64,000 nucleotides of DNA from Platerodrilus igneus (taxonomy: Eukaryota; Arthropoda; Insecta; Coleoptera; Lycidae): assembly GCA_036346225.1 (NCBI GenBank), contig JARFIW010001087.1, positions 682,001 to 746,000 on the forward strand, in the 5' to 3' direction. The position numbers were made by a program, and so were the translations under genes. The notes beneath the pieces are model-generated. The model worked only from the letters and a program-made list of their open reading frames with translations. It did not search any database and was not told where the DNA came from. Below, piece after piece: positions 12,936 to 24,523 of this stretch; the first letter of the stretch is position 1, and each line of letters begins with the position of its first letter.

Positions 12936-13727
12936 CCACTGCAAACAATGGTACAGTGCCCTTGTGGACTGCCATAATAAATATTTTTGATAAAAATGGG
13001 GCTGCAAAAAACTGTATATTTGTTAGATTCTGAAAGTCAGTCTCACTTTCTAATTTTGGAGTTGTTATGTATAATTTTGGGTCCAGAAAATCTAGCTGGT
13101 AATCCACAGAAAAACTCGGTAAAGTATTCTGCTAAAATCGTGTTTTTGTAATATAATAAAAATCTATACTGTACTAACAAAAATGGTTGCCGACTAACTC
13201 AATGGGATGGGTTGTGTGTTTGAAGAGGGTCTCCTGAAAGGTTATTGGGTTTGTAGAGTTTTTATACGGTTTCTAGGAAAAAGTCCTAAAAAAAATAACA
13301 AGATGATGCTAAAGCCTGAGATAACAAGAATGATTCTGTCTTAAAAATACGCCTGAAATATCGTCGAGCACACTACTGCTTAAACACAAAACAAACATTA
13401 ACCATAAGAACACCAATAGATCCATTTAAAACTGCTAACTAAAAGGAAGGTTTCAAAATCATATGTTAAATGACCTGACTTTTCATTCAGGGCTCTATGT
13501 CAAGACGTTATAAGAATGGACCAAACTACAATATATGTAACTAGTACAACGTATGTGTACCATCATTGGATGATATATTTCCTCGAACATGTTAAACATA
13601 TGGTTTATCTGTATATAACATCATTTGTTTGGTCCCATTGTGGGCGTATGTGTTTTATCATCAGACCAAACGCATTTAGCACAAAGCAAAGTGAGGTTAG
13701 ATTATAACTTTTATGTATATGTTGGTC
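12936..13727. other. Unassigned spacer before the nested stack
   Basis: I see no coding similarity or structured repeat here. It ends at the TAAGT target duplication (13728-13732) of gypsy element 1. Confidence 0.5.
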
Positions 13728-13732
13728 TAAGT

Positions 13733-13998
13733 TGTTATATATCTTTCTTCCAAGATATATTTCTTCTTTATTAGTAACCTGGTAAACTTCTAATGCTCCG
13801 TTTCAGTAATCAAAACACAGTGATCTACCTAATCCGTTTCTTACTTATTATGTCAGATATAATCACATCCACCTTACCAGGCCGTCCCCATCTTACTCGC
13901 CGTGCCATGTGCACATGCACATCCTAATAAGTTTAAGAGGGACATCTCCCACATTTACATTAATACAATACTAAATATTATTGTTATTATATTTTACA
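13733..13998 (-). repeat. 3' LTR of gypsy element 1
   Basis: A 266-bp LTR with TG...CA ends (tgttatat ... attttaca on the plus strand). It is similar along its length to the copy at about 29165-29418, sharing tgccatgtgcaca and catcctaataagttta. Many substitutions separate the two, so the insertion is old. Confidence 0.88.
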
Positions 13999-14046
13999 CT
14001 TTCCCCCATTAAATTAAACAATACATACAAAAAAACTGCATTCATC

Positions 14047-14740
14047 CTAAGCCAAATTACACTTAACTAATCTAAACGACCCAGGCAAGAAACGTACTGG
14101 AGGTTTTATGTTCCTTTTTAGTCTTGGGGATCTCTTTAGGATACTCTTCTTGGAAGATTCCCTTAAAATTTCTTCTTTAATAAAAGAAGTATCATTAGAT
14201 AACTGATAGTGCCACCAATTTTCACTTTTCTCTGTAGATTGCACTTCCTTTAATAAATTACTAGGTTTCAACTGATTTATATTCACCCTTTTAAGCGAAT
14301 CATTATTAAATTTAATTATGTACACTAATCGACTAATACGATGCATAATATTTACAGGAATCCATCGGTACCTAGATTTAAATAAATTTAAAGATAAAAC
14401 ACGATAATTTACTTGATATTTAAACACGCTCTTAGGTTTTTTTAACTTCTATTTTATCCCTAGCATTGTTAAATATTTCATTGTAAAAGAGGAATTTAAA
14501 CATTACTTCTACTGGAGATACTTTTGTTATTGTACTAGGTGTACAACGATAACTGAATAAAATATCTTCAAAGCGTTCTGTCTAGACATACATTTCAATT
14601 TACTTGAAATAATATAATGTATTATATATTTTTTAATTTCTTCACCGTTTGACGATGGATTGAAACGTCTTTTTGTTCTATTATACTGAAAGCACCACTG
14701 AAACGTTATTTCTTCTACATTAACGCGCTAGTGAACAAAA
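14047..14740 (-). pseudogene. Gypsy element 1 integrase C-terminal region
   Basis: On the minus strand, traces near 14670 (FNPSSNGEEIKKYI) and 14560 (FSYRCTPSTITKVSPVEVMF) match the end of the integrase core. The 126-codon ORF at 14427-14047 then follows: RYRWIPVNIMHRISRLVYII, VNINQLKPSN and RRLKRNIKPPVRFLPGS-like text, the usual GPY-type tail ending in a basic RNIKPP.R motif. It stops 49 bp before the 3' LTR. Confidence 0.85.
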
Positions 14741-16285
14741 ATCTTTTGACATAGCTAGGGGTCTATTCCTGGGTAGAGCAATAAGAAGTGGGGAGTCGAA
14801 TTCTGTTTGCAAATCAAAGCCAAGCTAAATCAAATAGGCGCCACCATGTCCAGAGATAATTACGATAATAGCAGAGCACAGTTCTAAGGGCGGACGTGGA
14901 AACCTAAAGATAAAATGATCGCCTTCGTTAACAAAAACCTGTCTTATCTAAATAAGACGCAGCTCCTGTAAGAAATTGCAAAGATTAAATAAATAAAAAA
15001 AGTAGAACACCATTTGTGTCCTATAAAAGTATAAAAAAAATAAAAAATGTATATTCAATATGATATCGGCACCAAATTGTTACTCAAGAAATTTTACCTT
15101 TGTGTAATTAGATTTGATCGCATTTGACCAAAATAAAAGCCTCAAATTTGAACTAATTGTTTACTAAAAAAAAACTCTTTTAAAATATCGGAACTTTTAA
15201 ACAAGAAAAAAAAATTGTCATTAACAACTACATCAAAGTTAAAGTTTTGACTTTTTTACAACAACCAACTATACTTTAAACATGAACCTGCTATAAATAT
15301 TTGAGTGAAAATAATTTGTAAGCATAATACACTGAATTACGTTCTAACCTGGGCAGATCTTTTCAGGTAGATTACAATTTCTAGAATCTTACATAACGTG
15401 GATTTGAACTTTCATATTTAAATTTAATAATTTATATGTACATAAAAGCTAATCATAAAAATAGGAATGTTTGGTTTAAATTCCATTACAGCTCAACAGA
15501 GCATCTGCTTTCATGACAACATATGTCAATTGTTCAACACAAAAAATATGTCGTCGAAAACATACGTTGAAATTATCGAAGGTTCAAATTGGAACAAAGC
15601 TTGTAATTATAGAAACCTAATCTGACAAAATTTTGTTCTACGGCTTATAAAACCAGTTCAACAATAATTGAAAATTACACAATTTACATGTTGTAAACAT
15701 AATAGCAATTTTACGTGCTTTAACCTTCAAAACACATGCATGAAATATCTTACAACTAATAACGAACCCAACTGCTTTTGTTGCTCCATGATAAATCGAG
15801 ATGGAAATTTACGTTCTTCAAACAAAGTTACCAGCCATTTCTAACTAGATATGACTGCATCCAAACTAACATCCATAATTTCTTAGTAGACAAATTTCTT
15901 ATCGACAGTTCCTAAATAACGGTAATTCTAAATTTTTGGATCCTACATGACGCGCTAAATAAATTAATTCAAATTAGATTAGTTCGTAAAATATATATTT
16001 TACCAACCGTTAGTAGAAGATATCTTAATAGTTAGTAATTGATGCGAAGGTCGCCAGCCTCTAACCGAGAATACATGTTTATAAAGGTGTTGCCAGCAGC
16101 CGACTAACTTAACGAAACAAGAACCGAATCGTCGCGACGTTAGAGGCGTGGAATACGAAAGAAACAACTAGAGATGCGCTTGGAAATAACTTTATGTGAC
16201 ACAGATATATTAATATAAGTAGATCAATAAGGAACAATGCACGCTTAGCGCATTATCCTCGTAATTTAATGCGGATAATTACTAC
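14741..16285. other. About 1.5 kb inserted in or near the integrase core of element 1
   Basis: Integrase core text reaches a YHP motif at about 16290, and an equivalent point (FNPSSNG) recurs at about 14670. The 1.5 kb between them holds no recognisable coding sequence and is probably another insertion. I could not define its ends. Confidence 0.45.
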
Positions 16286-16289
16286 TAAA

Positions 16290-17480
16290 ATTAAACATGT
16301 TACAGGATGATACACCAGCAAAGTCATGTTCTCTATATTTAAATTTTCACAAAACTCTTAGACTGCCGAGAGTTAAAAAGAGAACTATTGTCGCTCATTA
16401 TTATTTTTGGTAATTGAAAATTGTGATTTTAACTTACTAATCACGTTACTTGCATCTGTTTTATTTATTTCCCAACAACTCAACCACTTTGAATAATCAT
16501 CAATAGCAAAATTTTGCAATTTTGTATTTTTAGAAAATCTATGTGTATGCTAGTCCATGAAGAATCTTCGTTTTCTAACGATGAAAAAGCTTTACAATTA
16601 CTACTTTTTTTGGGTAAGCTGACATGGTATGCCGGTTTGAATATGCTTAGTCATGTTAACTTCCATACTGGTCCAAAACACATATGAACGTGCTAACATT
16701 TTCAGTATTATTAACTCTAAACGATTTTCATGTAACATGTCTAATATTTTAAATTGCAACGTTTAGGGGACAACAATGCGTTGACCAAACCACGAACAAC
16801 CTTTTTTAATCGATAAATGATTTCTTATTTTGAAATACAGTTGTAAGTTATTATTCAACTCAAACCATGACTGTGCTAACTTATTTTTCACCTCACATAC
16901 TATCAGAACTGGTTTTCACTGAATTTCTTTGTATGTCAGAAGCATATTTTCCAATTTACTGTCTAGGGGAAGACATTCAACATATGCCGCATGTAAGGTG
17001 TCTGTTAAAGGTAAATGTGATAAAAAATTGGCATTACAATTACCTTTGCCTTTTTTGTTTTGTGCTGTAATTATATGCCTTTGATATTAAAGCCCACCTC
17101 TGTAGTCTTGCTGCTGCAGACAGAAGTATCTGTTTACTTGGATTAAAAATTGATTCTAGAGGTTTATGATCTGTAACCAACTAAAAGAAATTTTCCATTA
17201 AATATTTATTAACTTTTTTAACCGCAAAAATTATTATGAGCCGTTCCCTTTCCAACTGTGAATATTTACGTTCACTGGAGATACAAACCCAACAGGAAGT
17301 TCGGTTGCATTTATCCTATGTGATAACGTTGCACCAACACCTTATGTGCTACTATCACAAGTAACGCCTATTGTATATTTGAGTTAAACAGTACTAATAG
17401 TGATCTATTCGATAATTCATTCGTACTTTTGTTAAATGCATCTTTGCATTTACTAGACCATATCCATTCAACATCCTTTC
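16290..17480 (-). pseudogene. Gypsy element 1 RT-end, RNase H and integrase core
   Basis: On the minus strand: APLHYFVRKDVEWIWSSKCKDAF (RT/RNase H connection, about 17480), VTDHKPLESIFNPSK and AARLQRWAL (RNase H, about 17180-17090), then integrase core phrases AIDDYSKWL (about 16480) and NIENMT..VYHP (about 16300). Stops are frequent. The RT palm (catalytic YxDD block) that should precede this is absent: only about 150 bp separate it from the protease. Confidence 0.85.
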
Positions 17481-17599
17481 TTACGAAATAATGCAATGGA
17501 GCAAGCACATCACAAGACAATTTAAAAATAACTTTTGGAAACGAATTTCCTGAAAAGTGGGAGGCGATTGTGCAAAGTTATTTACTGAATTTACCAATT

Positions 17600-18208
17600 C
17601 TCTTGGGCACAAATTGTACTTCCACTAATGATTAACAACAATAATGCCATTCCTAGTAACTGCTTTTTTACACCCGGGTCTACTGCTAGTACTTCAACAT
17701 TACAACTTGGATTGCCACTACTTGTTTTTAATTTTACTGAAATCTTTCCAGTTAAGTTTAATGGTTTGCCACTGGGTGTAATTAATTGAATATCTGTTTT
17801 CACAATCGGCACCTGATAAAAAAATTTTTATACACTAAACATGGGATCACTGATACTGCTAAGCCTCTGTCAACCATAAATTTAATTTTACATTTATTCA
17901 TAATAATATTAAACCACACTGACTCAGTACATTTACTGTTGTTCACTACATTTACTTTTAGTAGTTCTAGTACATTAATTTCAGCCTTACACACATTAGG
18001 TATGTGACCTTTTCTATTACACTTGAAACACCCAATTTCTATATTTACATTCATCAGACACAATTCCTTGTATACCACATTGGAAACAACTTTCCTTATT
18101 TGAACTTGTTTATGATGAAAATCATTACTTACATTTTTGGATGAAGAGTGTAAACTTGCGAGTGTTTGTGTGCGAGAACTTGATCGTGAACGAGTTTGTG
18201 TACCTGTC
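17600..18208 (-). pseudogene. Gypsy element 1 nucleocapsid zinc knuckles and protease
   Basis: On the minus strand an Arg/Ser-rich stretch (about 18200-18140) leads to a first damaged knuckle (CFQCGIQG...C, His lost) and a second intact CCHC knuckle, CFKCNRKGHIPNVC (about 18030). Then comes an aspartic-protease core whose usual DTGA reads VDRGLAVSVI, and the flap-side region LITPSGKPLNLTGKISVKL ... QLLG (17780-17640). The catalytic motif is altered, in line with decay. The BEL element begins at 18209, inside this gag/pol junction. Confidence 0.85.
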
Positions 18209-18611
18209 TGTTCGCGCCATTTCGCTTTCCCAACGTGGTATTCTTTATCAAGCCAGGCGAGATAAGGAATACCATAATTTAATAGAGTCGATTAACAACC
18301 ATCCGCGAACGCGAACGTGTTCATTCAATTCTAAATATTACTCTCTAATCTCTTTCCTAAAATAACCATTTCCTGACTCCGTTCCTATTTACCTCTGGCC
18401 AGAAACAGTACTGAAAGGTGCCGCGTTAGTGCTCCAGATGTCTGTGCTTCGGTAAGTGCTTTAAGTATTTATGTGACTTGTATTGAAATTCTATGTTTAT
18501 TTCCTTCTAATCTATACAGTCCACTGTCTACCTTACAAACCCTGGTTTACTGCCTACTGCACTCCAGGCAATTTCTAATTGTGCCCCTTGACGTTCCAAG
18601 AGGCGCATACA
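18209..18611 (+). repeat. BEL 5' LTR
   Basis: 403 bp, starting tgttcgcgcc and ending gcgcataca. It is identical to 23339-23741 except for position 18485. CTGTC lies immediately before it. Confidence 0.96.
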
Positions 18612-18973
18612 TACCCTTTTTGATCCATACGAGCCGAATTAAGAACTACGTTATATCTCGTTCTTCGTTTCACATCCTCAATTCAAGCACATAAACACGT
18701 ATGTCCAACATTAATTGTAATTTCGAATAATCATAACACTTTAATTCTAAAGATAATTAAATTGCTATAAAAGTTTCCAGTTTGAATTGCACGTGTGAAC
18801 TTTTAAAAATACTGCATTTATACTTTAGTCAGATAACTTCGTTATCGCGTTGCCATTCAACACGTTTAAAACAATGACCTTTGTATTTGTATACAAACAA
18901 TAAACTCTGCTTCGGGAGTAATCTTAATCTCAGATTCGTGCAAGTATTATTTGTGCGTAACAAACGTTTAATC

Positions 18974-20164
18974 ATGACTACCAGAAACATTCTACAAAAG
19001 AAATTATAGGATTATTTTTCTCGTTTAACGGAAATCCAAGACTATATCAAAACGGCTACTCGCTTTTCAGCAGTTGAAGCGAGATATGTTCGAATGCAAA
19101 GTATCGAGCAACAACTTGATACACTTTACGATAAAATTTTAAGTTATAATTCCACTGTAGAAGAAAAGGATGAGATAAATTCTCAAAGATCTTCCTTCGA
19201 CAATTTAATAGATGTTATTCGTTCTCGGTTTTTCGATATGAAGCAAAAGGCTTCTACTTCTGCCGGCGATACAGCAGTTATCGCAAGTGCATCTCAACCT
19301 GTTATCAGTTACTTAAAACCTCTTAGTATAAATCCGTTTGATGGTTGTTTAGACAATTGGCAAAATTTCATTACGTTATACAAAAGTTTAGTCCATGAGA
19401 ACGATCACATTCCCGTAGTCCAGAAGTATCATTACATGCGCATGCTTCTTCGGGGAGAAGCATTGGCTTTAATTTCGGATTTAGCCCTAGATGCCAATTT
19501 ATATGAACAAGCGTTTACGAAACTTCAGGATCGCTACAATTCACCTCGTAGAATTACGAGCTACTACTTAAATAAAATACTTCAATTTAAAACCTCTGGA
19601 TCGCTCTCAAACTTTATTAATATTCATGTTAATGCTGTTAACACGTTAAAGGTAGCGAATAAAACTGAAGATTTGGCTGATTTTTTATTGTTTTCTTTAT
19701 GCTATCGCAACCTAGAATTCAAAACTCAAAACGCATTTGATTCAAACATAGGTTCGGCAGTTCCTACTTGTACTCAACTGTTCGATTTCTTAACTTTGCA
19801 AAGCAAAACATCAGAGCTTTATGAAGATATTAAAAAGGAAAGAGCGCCAAGGCCAGGTGCACCCCTTCGCTTTAAATCTAGTTTAAACCAATCTTTCTTG
19901 GTTAAAAACTCGCAGACTTCAGTGGCGACTAAAGCCGCTAGTATAATTTGTCCCTATTGTCGGGAAGTCCATAAAATCTATGGATGTTTGGCATTTAGAA
20001 AGCTTAGCGTTGACGATCGTCAAGTTGCTATTAAATCTTTAAATCGATGTTTTAAATGCCTAGGCAGTCATACTCCTCGTGATTGTAATTCTGATGGTAA
20101 ATGTAAGTTGTGCCATTCCTCTTTCATCATACTCTGTTGCATAAATCACTTGCTAGGAACACAT
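18974..20164 (+). pseudogene. BEL gag
   Basis: The best start is ATG at 18974 (MTTRNILQKKL), but codon 12 is TAG (19007). The same frame then continues without a stop through an N-terminal coiled-coil-like region (ARYVRMQSIEQQLDTLYD), the Pao-type gag core (LKPLSINPFDGCLDNWQNF ... KYHYMRMLLRGEAL) and the zinc-binding end CPYCREVHKIYGC / CFKCLGSHTPRDC / CKLC. A 1-nt shift near 20120 puts the expected HHTLLH continuation into another frame, so the ORF ends at 20164. Methionine 19094 is the first start after the TAG. Confidence 0.9.
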
Positions 20165-20780
20165 TAATGAATCTAACGATTCGAAAGCCGCACTCACAAC
20201 TGAAGTTGTTTCGACATGCAACGTCACAAATTCACTAGAAAATTACACTGTTTTATTAGGTACTGTAGAAGCTCGTGTTTTAGATATAAACAATAAATTA
20301 CAATCTGTGAGATGCATTTTAGATTCCGGATCTCAAATCAACGCAATTTCAAATTCTTGTGTCCAACGCTTAGGGTTGGAGCGTCAACATGATTTTCGCC
20401 AAGTTGGTGGCATTTCAGGTTCTGCAATTAATTCCAAAGGAGCTGTAATATGCACTTTGTTTTCTAATCACTCGAAGCATCAATTTCAATTTTGTGCTTC
20501 AATCTTTCCTAAAATAACGAGAAACGTTCCCGGTTGCTCACTGCCTTCTCGTATTTACCATAAATTTAAATGTTTGCAGCTTGCTGATGAAAATTTTCAT
20601 AAATCATTGCCCGTAGATATACTACTGGGTGCTGAAATATGTTCCGAAGTGCTATTTTCTGATCGCACTAGAATCATTCCTGGCCAACCAGTAGCTATTG
20701 AAACAATATTCGGTTACGTGCTATTGGGACAGGTTCCTAATGTTAACACCGCAGTTAATACAACTTCTTTTTATTTCTGA
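20165..20780 (+). pseudogene. BEL protease region
   Basis: The frame NESNDSKAALTTEV... continues into YTVLLGTVEARVLD and the aspartic-protease motif ILDSGSQINAISNS (about 20312), then LPVDILLGAEICSEV and FGYVLLGQV. This is the standard BEL/Pao protease layout. It connects by frameshifts to gag upstream and to the linker FWELEEV downstream (about 20808). Confidence 0.9.
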
Positions 20781-21850
20781 TTCAGTAGATAATGATATAA
20801 GGAATTTCTGGGAATTAGAAGAAGTCAAAATGCCCAAAGTTCCTCTCAAGAAGATGTTATTTGTGAATCTCATTTTCTAGAAAATTATTCTCGAAACGCC
20901 TCTGGTCGTTTTACTGTCGCTCTCCTTTCAATAACAATATTAAACCTCTCGGTAGCAATCGACATATTGCTTATAAATGTTATCTAAATTTAGAAAACGT
21001 CTTTCATGTTCTCTCGAAAACAAAATTCTTATAATATGTTTTTACAAGAATATTTTGATCTTGGTCATATGATTTTAGCCGAAAATCCATCCGATTATAT
21101 TTTACCACATCATGCCATCTCGAAAATAACAAGTAGTACTACCAAACTACGCGTTGTTTTTAATGGATCTGCCGTGGATTCAGTAGGTCTTTCTCTCAAC
21201 AATAGATTATATGCTGGTCCCAAATTACAGTGCAATTTACCAGATATAATAAATACATTTAGATCGCATAAAATTGCTGTTTGTGCGGACATTCGCATGA
21301 TGTACCGGCAGATCTTACTTGTAAGCAAGATTGTCAATTTCAGCATATATTTTGGAGACCAACTCCACAAGACAACATTTCTGAGTACGAGCTTAGAACT
21401 CTTACATATGGTTTAGCTCCTTCCGCTTTCTTAGCTCAAAGAGTTCTTCGGCAATTAGTTATAGACGAAGGAAACTCTTACCCCCTGGCTTCTGAAGCTA
21501 TTATGTATCATACCTATATGGATGACGTAATAAGCGGTGCTGAAAGTATTGCTGAAGCGAAGCAACTACAGCACGAGCTAGTAAAACTTCTTTCTCTAGG
21601 CCAGTTTGATTTGCGCAAATGGTCTAGTAACTCTGAGGAATTGTTACAGGATTTCGAACAAGCTGAATTAGAAACTCTAATTCCTTTCTCTGATGACGTT
21701 AGTGGTATAAAGATACTAGGTTTAGTCTGGAACCCTGGAATAGACGTGTTCACTTATAACGTGATACCCTTTAAAGGTGAATTTACAAAACGCTCTGTAC
21801 TTTCTTATATGGCCCGCATATTCGACCCTTTAGGATGGTTAACTCCGTAA
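20781..21850 (+). pseudogene. BEL reverse transcriptase
   Basis: A shifted-frame linker (DNDIRNFWELEEV; EDVICESHFLENYSRNASGRF) precedes the RT. Palm blocks follow: LRVVFNGSAVDSVGLSLNN, ADIRMMYRQILL (catalytic D, about 21290), LTYGLAPSAFLAQRVLRQL and the YMDDVISGA active site (about 21514-21540). FDPLGWLTP ends the domain. At least three frameshifts (near 20860, 21330 and 21845) split it. Confidence 0.92.
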
Positions 21851-23130
21851 TATTTGTAGTAAAGCATATGTTACAACGACTGTGGGTTCAACAAATTGAT
21901 TGGGATGATACCCCTGATCATAAGTGGTGTCAGGAATGGCAAGGCTTTTGTAACCAAATTACTATGTTATCCCAGCTAAAAATTCCTTGTATCTTGTCTC
22001 ATTTTCACGGCACTTATCGATTACTAGGATTTTGCGATGCAAGCGAAAGGGGATACGGCGCTTGTGTCTACTTGTATGTTGTTAATGATAAATCTGTAGA
22101 TTGTAATCTTTTACAAGCCAAGAGTAAGGTTGCTCCTCTAAAGCATCTTACTATCCCACGCTTAGAACTTTCTGGAGCTCTTTTATTAGCCAAATTAATT
22201 CATTCTATGCGTTCAAATAAATTTCCATACCCTATTTTGGAAACTAAACTTTATTCAGACTCTCAAGTCGTACTTACATGGTTACGTACTCCTACATATT
22301 TGTTAAAACCTTTTATGGGAAATTTTTCTTCTTTAAGTCGCTTGCAATATGCAACGGCATATAGTATTCGTTTTATTTATAATTGCCGTCACCCCATGGG
22401 AAAAATTCTAGGTCCTATTTCACGTGATGAATTACATAATGCATCACAAACATGCGTGAAACTTGTTCAACAACAGTTTTTTGCAGTAGAATTGTTGCAA
22501 ATAAAAAATAAAAAACCTCTCTCCGCCTCTTTTAGAAAATTATCCCCGTTTATCGTTGCTCTAGGTTTGCTTAGGGTGGGCGGTCGCTTACAGCATTCAC
22601 AATTGAACTATGATAGCAAACATCCTCTGTTATTGCCTAAAAGGGCAGCTTTATCTAAACTTATTTGCGACCACTATCATGTGTTATCTTTGCATTCCGG
22701 ACCTCTTACCACACAAGCTCTGATTCTAAGAAAATACTGGATTTTAGGATCACGATCGTTAATACGACAACGAATACATCAATGCATACCATGTTTCCGA
22801 TTTAATTCCAAGCCTTCTCAACCCATTATGTCTAATTTGCCTCCGTCCCGTGCAAAATTAACTCGTGCCTTTACTCACGTTGGAGTTGACTTTGCAAGAC
22901 CGTTGCTTGTTAAGTCTTCCATTCGGCGTAATGCTTCTTCTTTCAAATCATATCTTTGTGTTTTCGTGTGCATGTGCACGAGAGCAGTTCACTTGGAATT
23001 AGTTTCCGAACTTACTACTAAATTATTTCCCGGTAGCGATGGTGTTGTTCGCGTGGTGTCTGTAAAAACCATCCACGGTTCCCTCACTCGGCCGGTAAAT
23101 AAAATAATACCCCTTCCTTTAGAAAACTAA
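21835..23130 (+). pseudogene. BEL RNase H and integrase, with two internal deletions
   Basis: A 431-codon open frame. RNase H: LLGFCDASERGYGACVYL, then TIPRLELSGALLLA and YSDSQVVLTWL (D-E-D residues seen). After FIYNCRHPM the sequence jumps to the integrase N-terminal side, so the expected NPADLASRG region is missing. The integrase zinc finger is present (LLRVGGRLQHSQL ... KHPLLLPK ... HVLSLHSG ... RQRIHQCIPC). The core opens FTHVGVDFARPL (first D) and AVHLELVSELTTK, then jumps to the C-terminal DGVVRVVSVKTIHGSLTRPVNK. The second Asp and the Glu of the catalytic triad are therefore deleted. Confidence 0.93.
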
Positions 23131-23338
23131 TTTTTTTTCTTGTTTCTTTCTCAAACTTAGATTTAGTTTTTTTTTTTTTTAAAAAATCGCGTTTTATTTT
23201 GCTTTTTTTTCTATCCCGAGCATCGGCGGGTAAACCGTAGTCCACTACTGGGAGGAAATGCCCAGTTGTAATACAATTTTCTTTTCAAGTTTCTAATATA
23301 TCTCTTTTCAAAAAATGTTCATTTTTGGTGGGCGGTTA

Positions 23339-23741
23339 TGTTCGCGCCATTTCGCTTTCCCAACGTGGTATTCTTTATCAAGCCAGGCGAGATAAGGAAT
23401 ACCATAATTTAATAGAGTCGATTAACAACCATCCGCGAACGCGAACGTGTTCATTCAATTCTAAATATTACTCTCTAATCTCTTTCCTAAAATAACCATT
23501 TCCTGACTCCGTTCCTATTTACCTCTGGCCAGAAACAGTACTGAAAGGTGCCGCGTTAGTGCTCCAGATGTCTGTGCTTCGGTAAGTGCTTTAAGTATTT
23601 ATGTGACTTGTATTCAAATTCTATGTTTATTTCCTTCTAATCTATACAGTCCACTGTCTACCTTACAAACCCTGGTTTACTGCCTACTGCACTCCAGGCA
23701 ATTTCTAATTGTGCCCCTTGACGTTCCAAGAGGCGCATACA
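23339..23741 (+). repeat. BEL 3' LTR
   Basis: 403 bp, one substitution relative to the 5' LTR. It is followed by the CTGTC duplication, after which gypsy gag sequence resumes. Confidence 0.96.
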
Positions 23742-23855
23742 CTGTCACATTAGAATTATTTGCAGGTTGCTGATTTACCACCAAAACACATGAATCTGTG
23801 TTTTTATTAATTTGTTTTTCAAGAACTTTACTTGCAGCTTTAATTATGCAATTAC
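23742..23855 (-). pseudogene. Gypsy element 1 gag segment between two insertions
   Basis: A short piece of element 1 gag (IIKAASKVLEKQINKN ... VVNQQPANNSNV on the minus strand) is stranded between the BEL 3' end and the gag-only derivative. It links the capsid part at 26.3-26.6 kb to the zinc-knuckle part at 18.0-18.2 kb. Confidence 0.75.
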
Positions 23856-24120
23856 CCTGTTCTAAGTCACCGGCGTGGCAGTGGACAGTGGTCACTAACT
23901 AGTATCTGGTATGATACTGCAGTGGTCTAGCCGTTTCTAGATCTACCGGCTCCATTGCACGAGTATAAGTCTACCGACGTACTCTGTGACAAGAGGAAAC
24001 TAAGGTAGGCGAGGAAAGGTATAAGGGCGCTGATAGTGGGCACGGCGAACCTTATACCGGAGTTATTGGCGTCGGAAATGTGCACGACACCGGGCGATGC
24101 TGAATGCTGGCTATGGGCAC

Positions 24121-24453
24121 GGCAGTGGTAATAGCTGGCTTTGGGCGCAGCAAAAAAAGAGAGTAGATGTCGGCTATGGACACGACGTGTATGGGTTCAG
24201 AGCACCAGCTATGGGCACGATGTGGTAGGTACTAACTATTTAACACTGGCTATGGGCACAGTTGTAAAAAAGTCTTTAGCTTTTCAGAGCGAGTCGGCAA
24301 AGCAGACTGGTCTCCCTGCGCAGATTTATACCACTGCTTGGCCGACTCCATTTGTGTATTTATTAACCAAAAAGCGGTATAACGTGTAGTAGGCATACAA
24401 TACACCTATACCTACTTGAAGCGTCACCTTGACGTGGGTAAATTGTCATTACA
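24121..24453 (-). repeat. 3' LTR (shared part) of element 2
   Basis: Matches 25925-26259 along its length: gtggtaatagctggctttgg, aactatttaacactggctat, tttattaaccaaaaagcg and taaattgtcattaca are shared, with many point differences. Confidence 0.85.
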
Positions 24454-24523
24454 ATACTCCCCCCTAATTGTTTACCTACTAAAGGCTGGTCTGGTGTCCT
24501 TATTTGCCGTTGGCGGACTCTTA

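Larger units (their letters stand above)
18209..23741 (+). mobile_element. BEL/Pao LTR retrotransposon, young but defective
   Basis: Two 403-bp LTRs (18209-18611 and 23339-23741) differ at one base only (G at 18485, C at 23615). A 5-bp target duplication CTGTC flanks them (18204-18208, 23742-23746). Internal order: gag with CCHC-type motifs, an LDSGSQ protease, BEL-type RT with YMDD, RNase H, integrase zinc finger and part of the integrase core. Several frameshifts, an early gag stop and two internal deletions prevent autonomous activity. A purine-rich stretch (ggtgggcgg) precedes the 3' LTR. It is inserted in the gag/pol junction of gypsy element 1. Confidence 0.95.

Noticed and set aside
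20307..23130. An intact, autonomous BEL polyprotein
   Set aside because: Frameshifts near 20860, 21330 and 21845 and two deletions interrupt it, and the integrase catalytic triad is incomplete.
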